From positions 1 through 12,000 of the forward strand of contig JAGLEW010000144.1 of the NCBI GenBank assembly GCA_023144875.1: 12,000 nucleotides of DNA. The letters are read 5' to 3'. The translations under genes and the position numbers were made by a program. Shown piece after piece: positions 6,565 to 12,000 of the stretch. The DNA comes from Methylococcales bacterium. Lineage in GTDB: Bacteria > Pseudomonadota > Gammaproteobacteria > Methylococcales > Methylomonadaceae. Every line of letters starts with the position of its first letter. Position 1 is the stretch's first letter. The notes beneath the pieces are model-generated. The model saw nothing but the letters and a program-made list of their open reading frames with translations. It had not been told where the DNA came from and did not search any database.

Positions 6565-7099
6565 TATGGTTTAGTCCAGGGTCTAGTGAATAAAGTAACG
6601 CTTGCACTAAAATGGATACATCACTTTTAACTCTCGCATCCACTGCAAAAATTGCAGGCTTTAATCCTAAATATTGTAATTGCGTATGATACTCTTCTAT
6701 GCTCGGTTTATAGCTTAAATCCATTTGCGTGACCCCGATGACGACAGTCGTATTGCTGATGAATTCTGAAAAAGAATCAAGGAAAAACTTCATGTCTTGA
6801 AAGGGGTCAGCGCGGGTGTTATCTAGCAATAAAACTAAGCCAATCCCCCCTATAGTTAAAATATCCCACATAAAATCAAATCGTTCTTGCCCTGGGGTAC
6901 CATATAAATGAATTTTTTCACCATTTGATAAATTTAAAATGCCATAATCCATTGCAACGGTGGTTTCAGATTTACGTTTTTTGGTCATATCACTGGCCAT
7001 AGCGTCGGTCTTAATCGGTGCAATATCACTGATGGAATCAATTGCGGTTGTTTTCCCCGCCCCAACAGGTCCTGTAAAAATAATTTTATACTGACTCAT
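6557..7099 (-). CDS. Small Ras-like GTPase, COG2229 type
   Basis: This 180-residue protein has a complete small-GTPase layout: P-loop GPVGAGKTT (10-18), switch I Thr (T46/T47, ETTVAMDYG), G3 GTPGQERF (67-74), G4 TQMD (124-127) and G5 DAR (154-156). The G3 Gln (Q71) matches Ras Q61. The Asp of the usual DxxG is replaced by Gly, the Ras G12 position holds Val, and NKxD is TQMD. Together these fit the COG2229 group of prokaryotic GTPases related to MglA. It is soluble, without lipid-anchor motifs. Gaps are 19 bp to the receiver-like gene before it and an 8-bp overlap with the roadblock-like gene after it. In the family, GTP-bound protein recruits effectors at cell poles or membranes and roadblock dimers stimulate turnover; the effector here is unknown. 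Confidence 0.9.
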   Translation of the reverse strand: MSQYKIIFTGPVGAGKTTAIDSISDIAPIKTDAMASDMTKKRKSETTVAMDYGILNLSNGEKIHLYGTPGQERFDFMWDILTIGGIGLVLLLDNTRADPFQDMKFFLDSFSEFISNTTVVIGVTQMDLSYKPSIEEYHTQLQYLGLKPAIFAVDARVKSDVSILVQALLYSLDPGLNHNE

Positions 7100-7118
7100 A
7101 TCTATCTTTTAGTTAATG

Positions 7119-8387
7119 TTAAGATCGTAATCTACTTAATATTCGACTCAATAGCCCTTTCTTTTTAGGGGAAATAACCACAGGGCGAGCAACCACCATT
7201 TCCTCTTCTTCCTCAGCGGTTTTCATTGGTTGACGAACCAATCCTAATGCATAAGCACCGCTAACAAACGCAAAAACATATTGAGGTTTTATCTGTAATC
7301 CTTCGGCAATACTCAGCATTGTTTTAGGCTCATGCACTAATAATGCGGTCATGCGTAGTGCATGGGGGGTAATAATACTGCGGGTAAAATTAGGCCATCG
7401 AAGTAAAAAAACAGGTCGTTTAACGTCAATAATTTCAGGATAACGTCCTCTGGAAGTCCAAATAGCAAGTTTCCAAATAAACGCATCCATATCATAAAAA
7501 CGTTCTAGCTTTTTTTTCACATCAATTAATTCTAAATTTGCCGCACTGACGCCGAGTTTTACTCCTGTGGCTTTGTTGAGTTCTACCGATGAAAAGGCTC
7601 GTAATTGTTGGTCATCGGCATCCAACCAGACCTCATTTCTACGCGGAAATATTAATAAAGGTTTCCAGCTTGAGTTTAACTGCAACACTCGACCTTTAGT
7701 TTTAGCGACTTTAAAGGTTGCAGAAACATAGCCTTGATAATAATCTCTTGGACAATAACTGGACTCTGAAAGCTGCGCATCATCGTCAAAATCCACATCC
7801 GTTAGCATCCCTAAAAATGAGGAAAAACTATTTTCATTAAGCTGTTGAGCTGTTTTATGTTTTGAAACTTTTTTAATTTCATCCGTGTCCGATGACGCTC
7901 TATTGTCCTCGGGGGCTTCTTGTTTTAAAATCACATCAGTTCTCACTTCAAGAACCGACTTAGCATCAGTTACCTTATCTTGAAGGTTTAATAAAATACT
8001 ATTATTGGTGGTTTTTTTTTCGACAGGCACGGCATCAGTTGTATTTTTTTGCGAATGTCGGCGATCAACAAGAAAACGTAATCGATCAAAAGTAATTAAT
8101 ACTTTTTTAAGGCTAATAGGTTTTAAAATAAAGGAAATATTATCAAGTTCAACTTCATTTCGAGATAAAACCACAATCGGGCGACTGGGTTCTTCAGCCT
8201 GTAATTGTTTTAAAACATTTTGACCTTCGGTGCTATCAATATCAATCATGTCAATTTCAGCGTCTACATCATTGACAACCACTAAGGCATCTTCACAAAC
8301 ATTTTGAAAATACAACAACATATTTCTTTGTAAGCGTTCATCCATGCCATGTAAAACGGCTTTTAATGGTTTTTTATGCTTACTCAT
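7119..8387 (-). CDS. Receiver-like protein with C-terminal winged-helix-like part
   Basis: The ATG at 8385-8387 (422 residues) is preferred over the adjacent TTG at 8390: it lies in ATGAGTAA, overlapping the previous stop by 8 bp, and AAGG is 9 bases upstream. Residues 8-107 look like a response-regulator receiver: LKAVLHGMDE (acidic pocket), EIDMIDID (possible phospho-Asp, D48 or D50), IVVLS (S75) and KPISLKK (K89-P90). It may be degenerate. A disordered linker (about 110-200) follows, then a domain beginning YYQGYVSATFKVAKTKGRVLQL, unassigned. FIWKLAIWTSRGRYPEI leads to a winged-helix-like segment, TMLSIAEGLQIKPQYVFAFV (about 346-365). The C-terminus is acidic (EEEEEM), then a basic amphipathic tail, KKKGLLSRILSRLRS. 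It is probably an adaptor next to the GTPase; a role in transcription is possible but less likely. Confidence 0.6.
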   Translation of the reverse strand: MSKHKKPLKAVLHGMDERLQRNMLLYFQNVCEDALVVVNDVDAEIDMIDIDSTEGQNVLKQLQAEEPSRPIVVLSRNEVELDNISFILKPISLKKVLITFDRLRFLVDRRHSQKNTTDAVPVEKKTTNNSILLNLQDKVTDAKSVLEVRTDVILKQEAPEDNRASSDTDEIKKVSKHKTAQQLNENSFSSFLGMLTDVDFDDDAQLSESSYCPRDYYQGYVSATFKVAKTKGRVLQLNSSWKPLLIFPRRNEVWLDADDQQLRAFSSVELNKATGVKLGVSAANLELIDVKKKLERFYDMDAFIWKLAIWTSRGRYPEIIDVKRPVFLLRWPNFTRSIITPHALRMTALLVHEPKTMLSIAEGLQIKPQYVFAFVSGAYALGLVRQPMKTAEEEEEMVVARPVVISPKKKGLLSRILSRLRS

Positions 8388-9087
8388 CAAAAAAGACCTT
8401 TAATTTATCCCACGCCTGCGGGGGCGTTTTAGATTGTTTGTTAATGTCGTTGTACATCGTTAAAAACTGATCTTTACTACGGGTTAATTTGTAAAGTTCA
8501 AGTAACTCATTATGTAATGTTGCATTTTCAAAATCTTGATCAATGGCTTCCTCTAACGTTTTCATGGCCATATCAAGTTGACTATAAGCAACATAATCAC
8601 GCGCAATGACTAAAGGGTCATGGGGCAATGTACTTTTTTTAGTTTCTTTATGAATCAATACAGGACTGCCAATAAGGCCTTGAGTAAATAAGGAATATAA
8701 ATTTCCATCCGCCCATTCAATGTCATCAGCTGAGAGTTTTAAAGCGGCTTGGAGTGAATGGTAATCGGTTTCATCCAACTTTGGTTTTGCACCATTTACC
8801 ATTCTATGTCCAACGGCTAAGCCTTTACCTTTTAATATAATTAAAAAATCAATTAATGCGGCGAATAATTCTTTGTTTAAATCATGCTGATAACAAAAAT
8901 AAATACGCTGTAAATGGGTATGTAAGTGTTTAGGGTCGGTGAGAATTGAAGAAAGAATACTATCTAGAGCTTGTTCTTTGGTAAACCCGAACAAGTCTAT
9001 TTCCTTGTTTTCAAAATCAAAGACTGAGTCGGTTTTATTGGACTCATTTTTATCATTACAAATAATTAAGGGAATAAATTCTGTCAT
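8380..9087 (-). CDS. FimV-like TPR protein, cytoplasmic
   Basis: This 235-residue protein has no signal peptide or membrane helix. Residues 22-35 hold a DLFG motif shared with the PAS protein. The middle (about 40-130) is helical, with LQRIYFCYQHDLNKELFAAL and DFLIILKGKGLAVGHRM. Residues 157-215 form a TPR-like pair (DPLVIARDYVAYSQLDMAMKTL and ATLHNELLELYKLTRSKDQF). The last pair resembles the C-terminal TPR of FimV, a pole-localised hub of type IV pili, but the LysM and membrane parts of FimV are absent. I therefore call it FimV-like only. It lies 55 bp after the SPOR-protein gene and overlaps the receiver-like gene by 8 bp. The ribosome binding site is weak. A scaffolding role for the GTPase module is inferred from TPR content and context. 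Confidence 0.65.
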   Translation of the reverse strand: MTEFIPLIICNDKNESNKTDSVFDFENKEIDLFGFTKEQALDSILSSILTDPKHLHTHLQRIYFCYQHDLNKELFAALIDFLIILKGKGLAVGHRMVNGAKPKLDETDYHSLQAALKLSADDIEWADGNLYSLFTQGLIGSPVLIHKETKKSTLPHDPLVIARDYVAYSQLDMAMKTLEEAIDQDFENATLHNELLELYKLTRSKDQFLTMYNDINKQSKTPPQAWDKLKVFFDE

Positions 9088-9142
9088 CAGTTGCGCTATT
9101 TAAACTAAAAAATCGTTTTATCGAGGTGTGTAAATTATGAAA

Positions 9143-10954
9143 TTAACGGCGAATAATCATGCTGGATTCTATTTTTACTTTTCGTTTAATTGTTCTTAAA
9201 TATTGTCTGGCTTCTCGTTTAGTTTTAAAAGCATTCGTTGATATTTGATGCCATGAACGCCCCCCGCTTCTTATTTTAGCAATACTGGTTGTAAATCCTA
9301 CCTCGTTATAAGCAGTGTTATTTCTATTGGCACGGGAACTGTTTTTATAGGAACCTAAGATAACGACCCAGCCATGTTTCAGTGTGGCCGAGGTGTTATC
9401 TTTTTTATCTTCTTTTTTTTCTACTTCAGGTGGTTTTTCTGGTGTTTCGGTTGTTACTGTTTCTGAAGTAGCTGTTTTATCGTCATTTTTTACGGCATCA
9501 GAGTTTTTTTTTATACTATCTTCGGTTGTTGCTGTTTCTGCAGCCACCATCGCCGCGGTCGCTGTTTCTGAAGTGGCGGCTTTGTCATCGCTTTTTAGCG
9601 CTTCAGGGGATTTTTCTGTTGTTTCTGGTGTTACTGCTGTTTCTTCTTTTAATAAGGTGTCACTTAACGAAGCAGGTTTTTCAGAAGAAGATTCGTTCGC
9701 CTTTGTGGTGTCTTTTTCAGCTTCTTTTTTTGAATCTGAAGTATTTACATCCGCTGGATTGGTAGCGTTTGTTTCTATTGCTTTATTCGCATCCAAAGCA
9801 TTGCTGGCAGCGGTTTTTTGTTTCAATAAGGTGTCACTAAGCGAAGGGTTGTCTGAAAGAGCAGGTGTTTCTGTTGATGGTACAGAGGGTGTTTTTTCTA
9901 TGGTTTCTTTTTTATCAGTTGACGTATCGGTTGATGAGCTTGCTGCAGGCAATAAGTTGGTACTTAAAGTGGAGGATGTGGACTCAAGTGCTTTTAATGG
10001 ATCAATCGTTGCTTCTGTTTTTACATCGCTGTCATTGGTTGTCGAGACATCCGTCGCTGGTGTCGTTGTATCTAATACGGGAACCGCATCCGTATTTGTA
10101 GAGCTCAATTCATCAGTCGCTAATTCTTTTTTCCCATCAGTACTTGTATTATCGGCTGGTGTCGTTGTTTGTGCTGAATTATCAGTTGTTGACGATGATG
10201 GTTCTGTTTCAGATGGTTTGAGTGGATCAACAGTCACTTCTTTTTTATCATCAGAGGTATTGGTCGCGGTGTCAGCTGATGTGTTTTCTGTCACAGAAGA
10301 GGCTTCAGAATCTGTAGAGGTTAAATTTTCTGTCTCTTTTTTTGCATCAGATGCGTTTGTATCAACTGGAGGGACAATATCCGCTTCTTTAGGCGCTGGA
10401 ATTCCAGAACCTGTAAAAGTTAAAGGATCTTCTGGGGTATTTTTTTTCGATGCAATATCATCAGCGACAGACGTATCGGTTGATGTTTGAGCATTTTGTT
10501 GATCTAAAGGGTTTTCTACTTGTAAGCTTAAGTCGTCTTGTTGTGTATGATTATGCTTTTTTAGGGTATCAACAGACCGTACTAAGTTATCAACATTTTC
10601 TTGTGAGTCGCTTAAAAAATAAACCGACCCTACAGCCATAATAAGGGCAATGCCTGCAATCATTAATGCGATATAGCTGGTCAATGATGCGCGTCTTGTT
10701 TGTCTTTCTTTTTTAAATTGGCGCGTCAATTTATCAATATCAAGGAATGCGTCATCTAATTGCAGACGGATTGATTTTTGAGTATGTTGTAATTGCTTAA
10801 TTTGCTCAATAGAAGCAGTTTCAGTGTTGATGTCCTCATCCGTTAATTCATAAACCATATCATCCTCATCTTCTAGAAGAGGGTTAGGTGTTTGATCTGA
10901 TTTATGAAGCCGCTCTCGTTCTACTGCTGCGTTATTTTTTTTGGAATTTCCCAT
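9143..10954 (-). CDS. Single-pass membrane protein with repeat stalk and SPOR-like C-terminus
   Basis: This 603-residue protein has an acidic cytoplasmic head with a predicted coiled coil (about 45-85, IEQIKQLQHTQKSIRLQL), a basic patch KKERQTRR and one membrane span (about 93-115). These predict N-in/C-out. A second short helical piece follows, then a disordered stalk (140-526) of Ser, Thr, Asp, Ala and Lys. The C-terminal 77 residues (527-603) begin WVVILGSYKN and continue with YNEVGFTTSIAKI, WHQISTNAFKTKREARQYL and an alternating strand tail, the SPOR pattern. SPOR domains bind peptidoglycan lacking stem peptides, mostly at the septum. A GAGAG ribosome binding site lies 6 bases before ATG 10954. 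As the first gene of the operon it probably places the signalling proteins at the envelope. FtsN or DamX-like roles are possible but not shown. Confidence 0.7.
   Translation of the reverse strand: MGNSKKNNAAVERERLHKSDQTPNPLLEDEDDMVYELTDEDINTETASIEQIKQLQHTQKSIRLQLDDAFLDIDKLTRQFKKERQTRRASLTSYIALMIAGIALIMAVGSVYFLSDSQENVDNLVRSVDTLKKHNHTQQDDLSLQVENPLDQQNAQTSTDTSVADDIASKKNTPEDPLTFTGSGIPAPKEADIVPPVDTNASDAKKETENLTSTDSEASSVTENTSADTATNTSDDKKEVTVDPLKPSETEPSSSTTDNSAQTTTPADNTSTDGKKELATDELSSTNTDAVPVLDTTTPATDVSTTNDSDVKTEATIDPLKALESTSSTLSTNLLPAASSSTDTSTDKKETIEKTPSVPSTETPALSDNPSLSDTLLKQKTAASNALDANKAIETNATNPADVNTSDSKKEAEKDTTKANESSSEKPASLSDTLLKEETAVTPETTEKSPEALKSDDKAATSETATAAMVAAETATTEDSIKKNSDAVKNDDKTATSETVTTETPEKPPEVEKKEDKKDNTSATLKHGWVVILGSYKNSSRANRNNTAYNEVGFTTSIAKIRSGGRSWHQISTNAFKTKREARQYLRTIKRKVKIESSMIIRR
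9455..10354 (-). repeat. Degenerate repeats coding for the SPOR-protein stalk
   Basis: The encoded stalk has a recurring core of the form [ST]-x-D-x-K-K-E at residues 201-207, 233-239, 271-277, 308-314 (as VKTE), 345-350 (one residue shorter) and 405-411. The first five are spaced 32-38 residues apart. Two further pairs are clear: SLSDTLLK at 371-378 and 429-436, and SDDKAATSETAT (455-466) with NDDKTATSETVT (490-501). The DNA of these pairs is similar but not identical, so duplication is old or under selection. Confidence 0.7.
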
Positions 10955-10990
10955 TATTGCTCTCGAATTCTAATAAACTCACTAATTACT

Positions 10991-11019
10991 TTTAAACCTA
11001 CCTTTCATCAAAACATCAA
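10991..11019 (-). promoter_or_regulatory. Possible sigma-70 promoter of the signalling operon
   Basis: On the minus strand TTGATG (-35, 11014-11019) and TTTAAA (-10, 10991-10996) are separated by 17 bases, each matching four of six consensus positions. A start near 10984 would give a leader of about 30 bases. The position suits the first gene, but AT-rich DNA gives such matches by chance. Confidence 0.3.
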
Positions 11020-11104
11020 TTGGTCTTATAACCACCATAAATTCATAGATGTTTGTTACAACTGTTTCATATTTCTCAGAATAAAACCCTATTAAAATAG
11101 TGAA

Positions 11105-11129
11105 AGGCACTCGTAAGTATAGAACGCCT
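11105..11129 (-). terminator. Possible terminator hairpin after the CSD-DUF1294 gene
   Basis: Read as minus-strand RNA, AGGCGTTC pairs with GAGTGCCT over eight bases (two G-U) around a 9-base loop, about 40 bases after the stop codon. The + strand version has two mismatches, so the structure favours the strand that is transcribed. The T-tract after it (TTCACTATTTT) is interrupted, which lowers confidence. Confidence 0.35.
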
Positions 11130-11169
11130 AAAAATTATCGTCCAGAAAATTCATACATTTGATGCGAAT

Positions 11170-11784
11170 TTAAAACATTCTAAATAAGGGCTCAATGGAC
11201 GAGGCAAGCGTCATTAAATAGGCTCTATCAAGGTAAAAAAAACCAGTTGCTAACGCACTGACATTAAGGCTAAACGTAAAGCAAAACACAATTTGAAAAG
11301 CAAGTTTTTTAGACTTATGTCTCAAAATATTTTGTGCCAATAAGGCACCAGGCCAACCCCCAATTAATGATAAAAAATGTAAGGTATTTTCAGAGGTTCG
11401 CCAACGCCCTTTTTTTGCCGCAGATTTATCAGAGGCATAAACAAGAAAGGTTATAAAACTTATCCCTGCATAAATATATAGGACAAAATTTGAATTTTTT
11501 ATAAAAAATAACATAATTGCCAAACATATCCACGATAAACGCTGAATAATACAGATAAAAAACCCATTCCAGTCCTTTTTGTCATTACGGCGTGAGACTT
11601 TAATAGCGCAAGTCCGTCCCTTTTTATCTTTTGAACCTATAAAGTGAACAGTTTGCCCTATTTTAGGTTTATTTTTACGATCATTAAAGGCGCTAATGTG
11701 TACAAAAATAGTTTGTTTATTCGTTTGAGCGATAATGAAGCCAAAGCCTTTATCATGATTCCAGTCTTTTATTTTTCCTTTCAT
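11170..11784 (-). CDS. Cold-shock domain fused to DUF1294 membrane domain
   Basis: This 204-residue protein begins with a cold-shock domain (1-65): RNP1 as KGFGFI (12-17), RNP2 as FVHI (27-30), then GQTVHFIGSKDKKGRTCAIKV. The rest holds about four membrane helices (near 77-95, 99-117, 136-152 and 164-184) with the DUF1294 signature: VYASDKSAAKKGRWRTSENTLHFLSLIGGWPGALL, then HKSKKLAFQIVF. This fusion is widespread in Gammaproteobacteria; the fold suggests nucleic-acid binding on the cytoplasmic side of the membrane, and the function is unknown. The ribosome binding site before ATG 11784 is poor. It is divergent from ssb, with 149 bases between them holding the promoters of both. Size is normal and no damage is visible. 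Confidence 0.88.
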   Translation of the reverse strand: MKGKIKDWNHDKGFGFIIAQTNKQTIFVHISAFNDRKNKPKIGQTVHFIGSKDKKGRTCAIKVSRRNDKKDWNGFFICIIQRLSWICLAIMLFFIKNSNFVLYIYAGISFITFLVYASDKSAAKKGRWRTSENTLHFLSLIGGWPGALLAQNILRHKSKKLAFQIVFCFTFSLNVSALATGFFYLDRAYLMTLASSIEPLFRMF

Positions 11785-11933
11785 AACGACAACTGCTGAG
11801 GTTTTTGGTTTAAAAAATAGTTACTATAACAAGATATCCCTTTAAAAATTCAACCATAGTAAAAAAGCATAAAAAATGCGAAGATGTTCAACCAAAATTC
11901 ATCAATTTAACCCTTTTTTTACGGAGAATACTC

Positions 11934-12000
11934 ATGCTTAATAAAGTCATGCTCATTGGTAACTTAGGCGCAGACCCTGAAGTGCGTTATATGCCCAGCG
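11934..12000 (+). CDS. ssb: Single-stranded DNA-binding protein, 5' part only
   Basis: Only 22 codons and one base are inside the window. They read MLNKVMLIGNLGADPEVRYM then PS, which matches the first beta strands of bacterial SSB (NKV-h-LIGNLG-x-DPE-hRY-x-P). SSB coats single-stranded DNA in replication, repair and recombination. GGAG lies 7 bases before ATG 11934, and a T-run precedes it. The short N-terminus (two residues before NKV rather than about four or more) is slightly unusual. A plasmid or phage paralogue cannot be excluded from this fragment. Confidence 0.9.
   Translation, partial: MLNKVMLIGNLGADPEVRYMPS

Noticed and set aside
8388..8390. TTG as start of the receiver-like gene
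   Set aside because: An ATG follows at once (8385-8387), sits in the ATGAGTAA overlap and is better spaced from AAGG.
9384..10490. Long + strand open frame (368 codons) antisense to the SPOR protein
   Set aside because: It is a mirror of the low-complexity Ser/Thr/Asp/Lys stalk: codon bias there removes stops on the opposite strand. The product is a Val/Ser/Phe-rich run with no domain, and the minus-strand frame has a membrane span and SPOR-like end.
1..12000. CRISPR array, tRNA, rRNA or a complete insertion sequence
   Set aside because: No regularly spaced identical repeats, no tRNA or rRNA sequence and no transposase were seen; only two copies of one 16-mer were found.

Overview
The window is AT-rich bacterial chromosome that looks gammaproteobacterial. 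The signs are a di-haem cytochrome c4 with a typical signal peptide, a FimV-like TPR protein, a SPOR-domain membrane protein, a cold-shock/DUF1294 fusion and a normal ssb start. The dense operon of small GTPase, roadblock and PAS genes recalls environmental lineages such as Methylococcales or Thiotrichales. That placement is inference; no rRNA or taxon-specific marker is present.

Left part (1-4168). The window opens inside an LprI-type (DUF1311) protein whose N-terminus lies upstream. It is followed by decayed or unrecognised coding sequence in two frames (375-1036), which overlaps a secreted GH114/TM1410-like glycosidase gene (1026-1997). That gene converges, with overlapping stop codons, on a minus-strand pair: a periplasmic di-haem cytochrome c4 (2905-3507) followed by an EamA/DMT transporter (1984-2892). 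A 49-residue single-span membrane protein (3690-3839, +) sits upstream of the cytochrome. A 16-bp sequence is present twice in direct orientation, at 354-369 and 4076-4091, bracketing this block.

Central part (4169-10954, minus strand) is the most interesting region: eight co-directional, closely spaced or overlapping genes that look like one signalling operon. In transcription order they are: a single-pass membrane protein with a coiled-coil head, a long Ser/Thr/Asp/Lys repeat stalk and a C-terminal SPOR-like domain; a FimV-like TPR protein; a receiver-like protein with a C-terminal winged-helix-like part; a COG2229-type small GTPase; a winged-helix-like plus roadblock-like protein; a stand-alone Roadblock/LC7 (MglB-like) protein; an Aer-type PAS protein predicted to bind flavin; and a PhnD-like binding domain with no signal peptide. 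The TPR protein and the PAS protein share an ungapped 13-residue N-terminal motif centred on DLFG, which suggests that both dock on one partner. My working model is a GTPase/roadblock switch driven by redox (PAS) and ligand (PhnD-like) sensors and tied to the envelope or septum through the SPOR protein. This is inference; each domain call rests on motifs.

Right part (10955-12000). An intergenic region with a possible promoter and a terminator-like hairpin is followed by a minus-strand cold-shock-domain/DUF1294 membrane fusion. Divergent from it is the first 22 codons of ssb, cut by the window end.
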